A stretch of 64,000 nt of DNA. It comes from Parapusillimonas sp013416435. Lineage in GTDB: Bacteria; Pseudomonadota; Gammaproteobacteria; Burkholderiales; Burkholderiaceae_B. Shown in pieces: positions 50,724-63,178 of the stretch; position 1 is the first letter of the stretch, and each line of letters starts with the position of its first letter. A program made the translations under genes and the position numbers. The notes below the pieces were generated by a model, which was given only the letters and a program-made list of their open reading frames with translations, was not told the origin of the DNA and made no database searches. The DNA is taken from NCBI RefSeq assembly GCF_052180245.1, contig NZ_CP197474.1, forward strand, positions 186,001 to 250,000, in the 5' to 3' direction.

Positions 50724-51518
50724 TCAGTTCCGGAGTTTATAGCCGCTGGCCAGCAGGCGCAGCGCAAAGAGGCAGAGTACGGCGAACGCGGCGGCGACGA
50801 CCGCCAGGCTGTGCCAGGGCGAGACGTCGGATACCGAGAAAAAGCCGTAGCGGAAGCCGTCTATGGTGTACAGGACGGGGTTCCATCGGGAGACGGCCTG
50901 CCAGAAGGGAGGCAGGCTGTGTATGGAGTAGAACACACCGGACAGGAAGGTGGCCGGCATGATCAGGAAGTTCTGGAAAGCCGCGAGCTGGTCGAATTTT
51001 TCGGACCACAGGCCCGCGATCATGCCCAGCGTGCCCATGATTCCACAGGACAGCACCGCGAAGCACAGCACCCACAGGGGATGCTGGATGGGCAGGTCGA
51101 CGAACAGCAGCGACACCAGCCAGATACAGAACCCGACGCACAGGCCGCGGGCGATGGAGGCCAGCAGGTAGGCGCTGAAGATTTCCCGGTGCGACAGCGG
51201 CGGCAGCAGGATGAACACCAGGTTGCCCGTGATGCGGCTCTGGATCAGCGACGACGACGGATTCGCGAAGGCATTCTGCAGCATGCTCATCATCATCAGG
51301 CCGGGTATCAGGAAGGACGTGTAGGGCACCGAGCCGTAGACCTGGACCCGCCCTTCGAGCACATGCGCGAAGATCAGCAGATACAGCAGGGCCGTGAGGA
51401 CGGGCGCCGCGATCGTCTGGAACGCGACTTTCCAGAAGCGCAGGAGCTCCTTGCGCAGCAAGGTGGGAAAGCCCGAGCCCATGTCGTCGCGGGGCTCGAT
51501 GATGGGGCGGGTGCTCAT
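50724..51518 (-). CDS. ABC-2 type transporter permease
   Basis: 264 aa, six transmembrane helices with the ABC-2 signature region G-L-W-S-E-K-F-D-Q-L-A-A-F-Q-N-F and F-L-S-G-V-F-Y-S-I-H-S-L-P near 170-190. It resembles YadH/NodJ-type exporters. It overlaps the ATPase gene by 4 bp and precedes ibaG by 5 bp. In many betaproteobacteria this pair lies between the mla genes and ibaG-murA, hinting at an envelope role, but the substrate is unknown. Confidence 0.9.
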   Translation of the reverse strand: MSTRPIIEPRDDMGSGFPTLLRKELLRFWKVAFQTIAAPVLTALLYLLIFAHVLEGRVQVYGSVPYTSFLIPGLMMMSMLQNAFANPSSSLIQSRITGNLVFILLPPLSHREIFSAYLLASIARGLCVGFCIWLVSLLFVDLPIQHPLWVLCFAVLSCGIMGTLGMIAGLWSEKFDQLAAFQNFLIMPATFLSGVFYSIHSLPPFWQAVSRWNPVLYTIDGFRYGFFSVSDVSPWHSLAVVAAAFAVLCLFALRLLASGYKLRN

Positions 51519-52303
51519 GCCGTGACCCCCAGGAATTCGTCATCGTGCATGATGCGCACGAAGGCGTCTTCGAGATCGGCGCCCCCCACACGCGCCAGCA
51601 GCGCCTGCGTGGTGTCCAGCGCCACGACGCGGCCGCTCTTGAGCATCGCGATGCGGCCGCACAGGGCCTCCGCCTCTTCCAGGTAATGCGTGGTCAGCAG
51701 GATGGTGTGGCCCTCCCGGTTCAGCCGGGCGATGAATTCCCACAGCGTGCGGCGCAAGTCGACGTCCACGCCGGCCGTGGGTTCGTCGAGGATGATGACC
51801 GGAGGACGGTGCACCAGCGCCTGGGCGACCAGCACGCGGCGTTTCATGCCGCCCGACAGGGCGCGCATATTGGTATCGCCTTTGTCGAGCAGGCCGAGAT
51901 TGCTGAGGATCTCGTCGATCCAGTCGTCGTTGTTGCGCAGGCCGAAGTAGCCGGACTGGAGCCGCAGCGTTTCCCGCACTGTGAAGAAAGGGTCGTAGAC
52001 GATTTCCTGGGGCACCACCCCCAGCGCCTGGCGCGAGCGCTTGAAGTCAGCCACCACGTCATAGCCGCAGACGCGTGCGGTGCCCGACGTGGCGTAGGCC
52101 AGCCCTGCCAGGATGGAAATAAGGGTGGTCTTGCCCGCGCCGTTAGGCCCGAGCAGCCCGAAGAATTCGCCGTGCTCGACCGTGAAGCTGACATCGTCGA
52201 GAGCCTGGAAACCCCGTTTCCGGCTCGCCGCCGTGAATCGCCGCCAGGCCGCGGTGCGAGGGGTGTAGATTTTCGAGACGTTTTCTAGACTGAGCGCTGA
52301 CAT
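51515..52303 (-). CDS. ABC exporter ATP-binding protein
   Basis: 262 aa from ATG 52303 (a GTG six bases upstream is possible). Walker A G-P-N-G-A-G-K-T, signature L-S-G-G-M-K-R-R, Walker B V-I-I-L-D-E-P-T-A-G-V-D and switch His in T-T-H-Y-L. It resembles YadG/NodI/DrrA drug or polysaccharide exporters. It pairs with the permease encoded just downstream (4 bp overlap). It lies 275 bp after mlaC; that gap is filled with palindrome copies. Confidence 0.92.
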   Translation of the reverse strand: MSALSLENVSKIYTPRTAAWRRFTAASRKRGFQALDDVSFTVEHGEFFGLLGPNGAGKTTLISILAGLAYATSGTARVCGYDVVADFKRSRQALGVVPQEIVYDPFFTVRETLRLQSGYFGLRNNDDWIDEILSNLGLLDKGDTNMRALSGGMKRRVLVAQALVHRPPVIILDEPTAGVDVDLRRTLWEFIARLNREGHTILLTTHYLEEAEALCGRIAMLKSGRVVALDTTQALLARVGGADLEDAFVRIMHDDEFLGVTA

Positions 52304-52382
52304 GGACACACGAAAAAAGGCCGGGCTGGATCGATCGGCGCCAAAAGGGCGGCGGTGCTGGTTCCAGCCAAGCCTGACTTGA

Positions 52383-52507
52383 GGGGCCAGACCCCGAGGG
52401 CTGACTTAAGGGGTCAGACCCCATATGGGATCCCGACCAAGCCAGACTTGAGGGGTCAGACCCCGTACGGGGTCTGACCCCAACAATTAATTCGGGGGCC
52501 TGACCCC
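52383..52507. repeat. REP-like palindrome cluster 13 (1 full, 3 partial)
   Basis: Full copy at 52452-52481; partial copies at 52383-52395, about 52410-52435 (core ATAT) and 52494-52507. Spacers AAGCC(T/A)GACTTGA and GCTGACTTAA recur, again a cluster-specific flank. Together with its surroundings (52304-52578) it occupies the place where mlaB would be expected; I see no gene in that gap. Confidence 0.93.
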
Positions 52508-52578
52508 AACATTATAGTGGCAGCCCCCTGAAGGGGCTCGGGCATTTGCGTCAACAGGTCCGTTATGAGGATCCTGGA

Positions 52579-53232
52579 TTATTTGTTCCCGCCGTTGAGG
52601 GCCGTGATCAGCCCGTCGACGCCGTTTTGCGTGATCTGCTGCGAGAACTGGTTGCGATAGTTCTGGATCAGCCAGATGCCTTCGACATTCAGGTCGTAGA
52701 TCTTCCAGCCCTGCGGGGTTTTTTCGAGGCGATAGTCGATGCGAACCGGCGGCCCGTTGCGTTGGTTCAGCGTGGAGCCGACCACCACGTCGTCCGCGTT
52801 CGCGTCGCCGCGGAACGGCAGCATGGTAAAGGCGGATACCTGGTCGACTTTGTTGAATGCGCCCGCGTAGGTACGGATCAGCGTGCCCTTGAAGGCCTCG
52901 ACCAGCGCTTTTTGCTGCTGGGGCGTGGCTTGCCGCCAGTGGCGGCCGGCCGCGAGGCGCGTGGTCTTCTCGAAGTTGACGTAAGGCAGCACGTACTCGT
53001 TGACCACCTGTTTGATGCTTTCGATGTTGCCGGATTTGACGGCCTGGTTCTTCTTGACGGCTTCCAGCGCGTTGTTGGCGACCGTCTGGACGAATTCGGG
53101 AGGCGGCGCTTTGGTGTTCACCGGCTCTTGTGCGTGCAATGCCGGTGCCGCCAGGGCGGCCACGCCCAGCAGGCTTGCGGTGGCCAGCTTGCGGATGCGG
53201 TTGAAAAGAAAAGAGGTTTGGCGTTCTAGCAT
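52579..53232 (-). CDS. mlaC: phospholipid-binding protein MlaC
   Basis: 217 aa from ATG 53232; the longer frame to 53418 is a shadow of mlaA. Signal peptide to about residue 31 (A-A-L-A-A-P-A-L-H-A). MlaC (Ttg2) features: V-N-E-Y-V-L-P-Y-V-N-F-E-K-T-T near 70, the arginine-rich A-F-K-G-T-L-I-R-T-Y-A, and V-D-Y-R-L-type strand followed by W-K-I-Y-D-L-N-V-E-G-I-W-L. It shuttles phospholipids across the periplasm between MlaA and MlaFED. 13 bp after mlaA. Confidence 0.94.
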   Translation of the reverse strand: MLERQTSFLFNRIRKLATASLLGVAALAAPALHAQEPVNTKAPPPEFVQTVANNALEAVKKNQAVKSGNIESIKQVVNEYVLPYVNFEKTTRLAAGRHWRQATPQQQKALVEAFKGTLIRTYAGAFNKVDQVSAFTMLPFRGDANADDVVVGSTLNQRNGPPVRIDYRLEKTPQGWKIYDLNVEGIWLIQNYRNQFSQQITQNGVDGLITALNGGNK

Positions 53233-53245
53233 AAAGGTTCCTGAA

Positions 53246-54073
53246 TTACTTGCCGGTCGCCGGCGTGACGCTTTCGTCGGCGTCATCGGAGTAGTCGGGC
53301 AGGTCGTCGCCGTCCGAGTAGTCCGGAAGCTCGCCGCCGTTGCGTCGGCTGTCCACTTGCGCTTTGCGGCGCTGGATGTAGGCGTCGCGTATGAAGCTGT
53401 AGCGGTCCAGCGCGACATCGTTCACCAGCCTGTCGGCGTCCAGCAGATTGGCCCGGGTATCGACGATGTACAGACCCAGGAGCGAATTGCGCAGCGGGAC
53501 GTCGTTGATATGGAAAACGGGCGTAACGGGCGATACCCCAGCAGCAAACGTGCCCAGCGTGCTGGTGGCATCCCGTACGGAGCTGGATCCCAGGAAGGGC
53601 AGCACTACGTAAGGGCCTGATTCCAAGCCCCATACGCCCAGAGTGACGCCGAAGTCGTTGGGTATGCGGGTGGCGCCGTTCATCGAGGCAACGTCGATGC
53701 AGCCGCCCAGGCCCATGGTGGAATTGAACAGCACGCGGCCCAGCGTGTTGAAGAAGTCATGGCCGCGCGCCTGCAGGAAGCTGTTGATGGCGGACCAGAC
53801 ATCGGCCACGTTGTTGAAGATGTTGTGGACACAGGTTTGCGCCGGATCCGGCATGAGCTGGTCGTATCCCGTCGCGATGGGCTTCAGAAAGGCCTGGTCG
53901 ACGGTGTCGTTGAAGGCGAACATGCTGCGGTTGTAGCGTTCCCAGGGGTCATCGGGCGTGGGATTGCTGACGGTTGCGCAACCCGTGGCCAATGCCGCCG
54001 TGCCCAGCGCGGCCGCCAGGCGCAGCCCGCGGCGTATCGATCGGCTGGGCGTTGGTGTGGAATGAGAAGTCAT
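53246..54073 (-). CDS. mlaA: outer-membrane lipoprotein MlaA (VacJ)
   Basis: 275 aa from ATG 54073. Lipobox L-A-T-G-C near residue 32, then the VacJ start D-D-P-W-E-R-Y-N-R-S-M-F-A-F-N-D. Middle motifs G-L-G-G-C-I-D-V-A and F-G-V-T-L-G-V-W-G-L-E-S-G-P-Y-V-V-L-P-F-L-G-S-S. The tail has a duplicated acidic D-L-P-D-Y-S-D repeat. It removes mislocalised phospholipid from the outer leaflet. Placing mlaA inside the operon, between mlaD and mlaC, is a betaproteobacterial habit. Confidence 0.94.
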   Translation of the reverse strand: MTSHSTPTPSRSIRRGLRLAAALGTAALATGCATVSNPTPDDPWERYNRSMFAFNDTVDQAFLKPIATGYDQLMPDPAQTCVHNIFNNVADVWSAINSFLQARGHDFFNTLGRVLFNSTMGLGGCIDVASMNGATRIPNDFGVTLGVWGLESGPYVVLPFLGSSSVRDATSTLGTFAAGVSPVTPVFHINDVPLRNSLLGLYIVDTRANLLDADRLVNDVALDRYSFIRDAYIQRRKAQVDSRRNGGELPDYSDGDDLPDYSDDADESVTPATGK

Positions 54074-54129
54074 GTTCTGGCTGTTCTTGGTATGTTGAGC
54101 GGATATGCCGCAATTGTAATGTGAGCCCA

Positions 54130-54624
54130 TTACTGGCCGGCTGCAGGGGCGTTCGCTGCGCTGTCCCCTTGCTTGTCGGCTGAACTGTACAGGAACTTGC
54201 TGATCAGTTCCTCCAGCACGACGGCGCTCTGGGTGTATTGGATCTCGCTGTCTTGCGCCAGCATCTTGTCTTCGCCGCCCGGGGTCAGGCCGATGTATTG
54301 TTCGCCGAGCAGGCCCGAAGTCAGGATGGAGGCCGAAGAGTCGGACGGAAACTGGAACTGCTGCTCGAGATCCAGTGTGGCGACGGCCTGGAAGCGTTCG
54401 TTGTCGAAGCCGATGCTCGACACCCGGCCCACCACCACGCCGCTGCTTTTCACGGGGGCGCGCACTTTCAGCCCGCCCAGGTTGTCGAAGTGCGCCGTCA
54501 CCTGGTAGGTGGAGGTAAAGGAGAACGAGCTCATGTTGCCTGCCCGCAAGGCAAGGAACACCAGGGCAATCACGCCCAGCAGGACAAAAAGGCCTACCCA
54601 GAAATCGGTTCTTTCACGCGTCAT
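54130..54624 (-). CDS. mlaD: phospholipid transporter MCE subunit MlaD
   Basis: 164 aa. N-terminal helix W-V-G-L-F-V-L-L-G-V-I-A-L-V-F-L, then one MCE domain with Y-Q-V-T-A-H-F-D-N-L-G-G-L-K-V-R-A-P-V and G-L-L-G-E-Q-Y-I-G-L-T-P-G-G. Forms the hexameric periplasmic ring on the MlaFE complex. The C-terminal tail is short. 20 bp after mlaE. Confidence 0.95.
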   Translation of the reverse strand: MTRERTDFWVGLFVLLGVIALVFLALRAGNMSSFSFTSTYQVTAHFDNLGGLKVRAPVKSSGVVVGRVSSIGFDNERFQAVATLDLEQQFQFPSDSSASILTSGLLGEQYIGLTPGGEDKMLAQDSEIQYTQSAVVLEELISKFLYSSADKQGDSAANAPAAGQ

Positions 54625-54644
54625 GATTCATCCGTATCTATCTG

Positions 54645-55433
54645 TTAATTGCTGAACATCAGCGCGGTCAGTACAAAGTCCAGCCCGAGCACCAGCAGCG
54701 ACCCGGTCACTACCGTGCGCGTGGTGGCGCGCGATACGCCTTCCGGCGTCGCCTTGGCGGTCCATCCCGCGTGCAGCGCCACCAGCGTGACCGCGATGCC
54801 GAACACCACGCTCTTGAACACGCCGTTCAGGATGTCGTTGAAGACGTCCACGCCGTCCTGCATCTGCGACCAGAACGAGCCGGGATCGATGCCGATGAGC
54901 AGGACGCCCACCACCCAGCCGCCGATGATGCCGACCATGGAGAACACGGCCGCCAGGACGGGCATGGCGATCACGCCGCCCCAGAAGCGGGGCACGAGCA
55001 CGCGGCGTATGGGGTCCACGGCCATGACCTCCATGGCGGCGATCTGCTCGCCTGCCTTCATCAGGCCGATTTCGGCCGTGAGCGAGGTGCCGGCCCGCCC
55101 GGCGAACAGCAGTGCCGTCACGACCGGGCCCAGTTCGCGCAGCAGCGACAGCGCCACCAGCAGGCCCAGCGCCTCTTCGGAGCCGTAGCGGTTCAGGGTG
55201 TAATAGCCTTGCAGGCCCAGCACGAAGCCCACGAACAGGCCGGATACCGCGATGATCAGCAGCGAGTGGTTGCCGATGAAATGGATTTGCTGGGAAACCA
55301 GCCCCGGACGCCGGAAGACCAGGCCGCTGCGTGCCAGGATGGCGCCGGCCAGGCGCATGAAGGCGCCCAGGCCGATGAGCTTCTTCCGGACGTTGGCGCC
55401 CAGGCGGGAAATGGATGCGACGGGCGATTTCAT
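54645..55433 (-). CDS. mlaE: phospholipid transporter permease MlaE
   Basis: 262 aa from ATG 55433, whose first bases overlap the mlaF stop (ATGA). An upstream in-frame ATG at 55460 would lie deep in mlaF. Permease features R-P-G-L-V-S-Q-Q-I-H-F-I-G, L-V-A-L-S-L-L-R-E-L-G-P-V-V-T-A-L-L-F-A-G-R-A-G-T-S, E-I-G-L-M-K-A-G-E-Q-I-A-A-M-E and D-P-I-R-R-V-L-V-P-R. Membrane core of the Mla complex. Confidence 0.95.
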   Translation of the reverse strand: MKSPVASISRLGANVRKKLIGLGAFMRLAGAILARSGLVFRRPGLVSQQIHFIGNHSLLIIAVSGLFVGFVLGLQGYYTLNRYGSEEALGLLVALSLLRELGPVVTALLFAGRAGTSLTAEIGLMKAGEQIAAMEVMAVDPIRRVLVPRFWGGVIAMPVLAAVFSMVGIIGGWVVGVLLIGIDPGSFWSQMQDGVDVFNDILNGVFKSVVFGIAVTLVALHAGWTAKATPEGVSRATTRTVVTGSLLVLGLDFVLTALMFSN

Positions 55434-56257
55434 TGGCGCCCCGTATGTTGATCCAGCCATTTGTCGAAAGCCGGCGTGGCGGGATAGTGGAAGGCGATGG
55501 GGCCGTCGGGTTCGCCGCGCAGGAACTGCCGAACAAAGGCGTCGTCGGACGCCGACAGGTCCTTGGGTGTTCCGCTGGCGATCAGCCGGCCCTGGCCCAC
55601 CATGTAGACCTGGTCGGCGATGGCGAAGGACTCGACGACGTCGTGGGTGATCAGCACCGAGGCGCAGCCCAGCGTGTCCGTCAGCTTGCGTATCAGTTGC
55701 GCGGTGATGCCCAGGGAGATGGGATCCAGTCCGGCGAACGGCTCGTCGTAAAGCAGGAGCTCGGGTTCCAGGACGATGGCGCGCGCCAGCGCGACGCGGC
55801 GCGCCATGCCGCCGGAGATTTCCGATATGTTCAGGTGTGCCGCCGCGCGCAGCCCGACGGCGTCCAGCTTGCCGAGCACCCGTTCGGTGATCTGGCTTTC
55901 CGATACGCGGGTGTGTTCGCGCAGCGGGAAGGCCACGTTCTCGAAGACGTTCAGGTCGGTGAACAGGGCGCCTTGCTGGAACAGCACGCCCATGCGCTGG
56001 CGCAGTTCGCGCAGGCCCCCGCCGGACGCTTCGGCGACGTTCTTGCCAAATGCGCGGATCGTGCCCCGCTGCGGGAGAATCTGCCCGGTGGCGCCCCGCA
56101 GCAGCGTGGTCTTGCCCGAGCCCGATCCGCCCATCATGGCCACGACTTGCCCTCGACGCACGTTCAGGTCGATATCCTTCAGCACCGTATAGTCGCCATA
56201 ACCCAGCGCAACCTTGCTGAACTCGAGAATCAGGTCGGAATCCAGTGGATCAGCCAT
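55430..56257 (-). CDS. mlaF: phospholipid transporter ATP-binding protein MlaF
   Basis: 275 aa from ATG 56257; further starts six to nine bases upstream are possible. Walker A G-G-S-G-S-G-K-T, signature I-S-G-G-M-A-R-R, Walker B L-L-L-Y-D-E-P-F-A-G-L-D-P and switch T-H-D-V. L-R-Q-R-M-G-V-L-F-Q-Q-G-A-L-F is the Mkl/Ttg2A-type Q-loop. First gene of the mla operon; drives lipid transport with MlaE and MlaD. Its usual STAS partner MlaB is not found. Confidence 0.95.
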   Translation of the reverse strand: MADPLDSDLILEFSKVALGYGDYTVLKDIDLNVRRGQVVAMMGGSGSGKTTLLRGATGQILPQRGTIRAFGKNVAEASGGGLRELRQRMGVLFQQGALFTDLNVFENVAFPLREHTRVSESQITERVLGKLDAVGLRAAAHLNISEISGGMARRVALARAIVLEPELLLYDEPFAGLDPISLGITAQLIRKLTDTLGCASVLITHDVVESFAIADQVYMVGQGRLIASGTPKDLSASDDAFVRQFLRGEPDGPIAFHYPATPAFDKWLDQHTGRQ

Positions 56258-56303
56258 AAGCATCAACAGCCCAACGATAAGGGAAGCATTGTACCTGTTG
56301 TTG

Positions 56304-56427
56304 GGGGTCAGACCCTGTACAGGGTCTGACCCCTTGAGTCAGATTGTTGTCGGGGTCAGACCCCGCAGGGGGTCCGGCCCCTAGTCGTACTGTTGTCGGG
56401 GTCAGACCCCGTACGGGGTCTGACCCC
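56304..56427. repeat. REP-like palindrome cluster 14 (array of three)
   Basis: Copies at 56304-56333 (core TGTACA, arms trimmed), 56352-56381 (core GCAG) and 56398-56427 (canonical). The period is 46-48 bp, and the spacers share AGTC..A.TGTTGTC, found only here, so the array arose by tandem duplication. Lies between the mlaF start and the gltD stop (13 bp away). Confidence 0.95.
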
Positions 56428-56440
56428 AGGGGCTGCCCCT

Positions 56441-57904
56441 TCACCGAGGAAGCGTACTGCCTCCCATCAGATACGCATCCACCGACCGCGCGCACTGCCT
56501 GCCTTCCCGGATCGCCCAGACGATCAGCGACTGGCCGCGCCGCATGTCGCCGGCGGCGAAGACCTTGTCGACATTGGTTTTGTAGCTGTCTGTATCGGCG
56601 CGCGCGTTGCCCCGGGCGTCGGAATCGACCCCGAAGGCGTCCAGCACGTTCTTGACCGGCGAGACGAAGCCCATGGCCAGCAGCACCAGGTCGGCCGGCA
56701 GTTCGAACTGGGAGCCTTCCACCTCGCGCATCTTCAACTGCCCCGTGGCCTTGTCCTTGAACCATTCCACCCGGGCGGCGACCAGCTTGTCGATCTTGCC
56801 GCCCTTGCCCTCGAAAGACCGGGTCGATACCGACCAATCGCGCTCGCAGCCTTCGTCGTGGGACGAGGAGGTGCGCAGCTTGGCGGGCCAGTAGGGCCAG
56901 GTCAAGGGGCGGTTCTCGACTTCCGGCAGCTTGGACATCAGCTCGAACTGGGTCACCGAAAGCGCACCCTGGCGATTGCTGGTGCCCACGCAGTCGGAGC
57001 CGGTGTCGCCGCCGCCGATCACGATCACGTGCTTGCCCTTGGCGGAAATCTGCTTCTCGACGCGATCGCCGTTGTTGACCTTGTTCTGCTGGCGCAGGAA
57101 ATCCATGGCGAAATGCACGCCGCGCAATTCACGCCCGGGAGCCGGCAGATCGCGCGGCTGCTCGGCGCCGCCGGTCAGGACCACGGCGTCGAACTCCGCT
57201 TGCAGCGATTCCGGGCTGCGCACCGTCAGGCCGTCTTCCGCGTGCGCCGCATCGCCCACGTAGGTGGAGGGGCAGAACTCCACGCCTTCGGCCTCCATCT
57301 GCGCCAGGCGGCGATCGATATGCGATTTCTCCAGCTTGAAGTCGGGAATGCCGTAGCGCAGCAGGCCGCCGATGCGGTTGCTCTTTTCAAATACCGTCAC
57401 GGCGTGGCCGGCGCGGGCCAGCTGCTGCGCGCAAGCCAGCCCGGCGGGGCCCGAACCCACGACGGCGACCTTCTTGCCGGTCTTGCGCTGGGGCGGCTGG
57501 GGCGTCACCCAGCCCTCTTGCCACCCCTTGTCGATGATGGCGTGCTCGATGGACTTGATGCCCACCGCATCGTCGTTGATGTTCAGCGTACAGGCCGCTT
57601 CGCAGGGTGCGGGGCAGACGCGTCCGGTGAACTCGGGGAAATTGTTGGTCGAATGCAGCACGTCCAGGGCGCGGCGCCAGTCCTGGCGGTAGACCAGGTC
57701 GTTCCAGTCGGGAATGATGTTGTTCACGGGGCAGCCGTTCGAGCAGAACGGAATGCCGCAATCCATGCAGCGCGCGCCCTGTACCCTGGCCTCTTCGTCG
57801 GTCAGGGTGTGGACGAACTCGCGCCAGTGCTTGAGGCGGGCGGCGGGCGCCTCGTAGGATTCTTTGATGCGTTGAAATTCAAGAAAGCCGGTGACTTTGC
57901 CCAT
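56441..57904 (-). CDS. gltD: glutamate synthase (NADPH) small subunit
   Basis: 487 aa. N-terminal 4Fe-4S cysteines in Q-G-A-R-C-M-D-C-G-I-P-F-C and C-P-V-N-N, then C-P-A-P-C-E. FAD-binding V-A-V-V-G-S-G-P-A-G-L-A-C-A near 150 and NADPH-binding V-I-V-I-G-G-G-D-T-G-S-D-C near 290. It feeds electrons from NADPH to GltB. 9 bp after gltB. The C-terminal F-A-A-G-D-M-R-R-G-Q-S-L-I-V-W-A is normal. Confidence 0.96.
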   Translation of the reverse strand: MGKVTGFLEFQRIKESYEAPAARLKHWREFVHTLTDEEARVQGARCMDCGIPFCSNGCPVNNIIPDWNDLVYRQDWRRALDVLHSTNNFPEFTGRVCPAPCEAACTLNINDDAVGIKSIEHAIIDKGWQEGWVTPQPPQRKTGKKVAVVGSGPAGLACAQQLARAGHAVTVFEKSNRIGGLLRYGIPDFKLEKSHIDRRLAQMEAEGVEFCPSTYVGDAAHAEDGLTVRSPESLQAEFDAVVLTGGAEQPRDLPAPGRELRGVHFAMDFLRQQNKVNNGDRVEKQISAKGKHVIVIGGGDTGSDCVGTSNRQGALSVTQFELMSKLPEVENRPLTWPYWPAKLRTSSSHDEGCERDWSVSTRSFEGKGGKIDKLVAARVEWFKDKATGQLKMREVEGSQFELPADLVLLAMGFVSPVKNVLDAFGVDSDARGNARADTDSYKTNVDKVFAAGDMRRGQSLIVWAIREGRQCARSVDAYLMGGSTLPR

Positions 57905-57913
57905 TTTTATTCC

Positions 57914-62635
<4,722 letters not shown>

Positions 62636-62670
62636 GGTTGAGCTCTTGAATTGTTGCGCTGCGGTAAATC

Positions 62671-62699
62671 AAGATACTGCGATGCCACTTCGCGCGCAA
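62671..62699 (-). promoter_or_regulatory. candidate sigma-70 promoter of gltBD
   Basis: Reading the minus strand: TTGCGC (62699-62694), a 17-base spacer, then TATCTT (62676-62671), about 36 bp upstream of the gltB ATG. The spacing is ideal and both boxes match at four of six positions. Pattern-based. Confidence 0.4.
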
Positions 62700-62703
62700 T
62701 AAA

Positions 62704-62732
62704 AATAAATAGGGGTCTGACCCTATTTATTT
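62704..62732. repeat. AT-rich perfect inverted repeat with half palindrome core
   Basis: AAATAAATAGGG and CCCTATTTATTT, twelve-base perfect arms around GTCTGA or so. The centre GGGTCTGACCC is one half unit of the dispersed palindrome (trimmed), here extended by A/T arms unlike any other copy. Confidence 0.8.
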
Positions 62733-62938
62733 GGATAGCTGGATTTTTATTATTTAAATGGGGACGGATCTAATTTATTGAAATACCGGAATAAATTTTC
62801 TTGGTTTGGATGCCGAGATTTGTTTGATCGGATTTTGCCCGGCGTTTTTAATTGTATTTCCAGGTTGATGTAGTAACTGACTTGTTGCTTTTTGTTTTAT
62901 GAAACAGTTACATTTATACGCCGTTTGCATTGCTCTGA

Positions 62939-62961
62939 GCACGGTCGGTTTGGCGTGTAGG
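62939..62961. repeat. gltB 5'-end segment, copy 2
   Basis: CACGGTCGGTTTGG then CGTGTAGGT: the same sequence as the gltB start with one added G, about 330 bp upstream. No coding continuation follows. It looks like the remnant of a duplication or of the original gltB upstream junction. Confidence 0.65.
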
Positions 62962-63096
62962 TGGGTCGGTTCAGGTCTCTTAACACGGCCAGCCCGGCAT
63001 ATAGGGGCATCGGGCTCCGTCGTAGGTGGTGTTGGCCTGCGGCCATCACTCCCCGGGTTTGGCTTGGAGCCAGGGCGGCAGGGAAACTCGCGATCT

Positions 63097-63178
63097 GGGG
63101 TCAGACCCCGCACGGGGTCTGACCCCGACGGCACAATTTTCAAGATGAGGGGTCAGGCTCCGTACGGGGTCTGACCCC
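63097..63178. repeat. REP-like palindrome cluster 16 (2 copies) at the RAYT-like gene end
   Basis: Copies at 63097-63126 (core GCAC) and 63149-63178 (left arm degraded to GGGGTCAGGCTCC). The second lies fully inside the 3' coding end of the RAYT-like gene, the first 14 bp beyond its stop. Cluster 15 is the lone half copy at 62711-62724. Confidence 0.95.

Larger units (their letters stand above)
62636..63139. other. gene-free, partly AT-rich region upstream of gltB
   Basis: About 500 bases between the gltB start and the end of the RAYT-like gene. From 62700 to 62930 the sequence is strikingly A/T-rich against the rest of the window. It holds the gltB promoter candidate, an AT-rich perfect inverted repeat around a half palindrome (62704-62732), a second copy of the gltB 5' end (62939-62961) and one full palindrome (63097-63126). 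The short ORFs here translate palindromes or repeats and are not credible genes. Confidence 0.7.

Noticed and set aside
62775..63143. 122-codon minus-strand ORF upstream of gltB
   Set aside because: It begins in a palindrome copy and runs through the duplicated gltB end and AT-rich DNA; no ribosome site or family resemblance.
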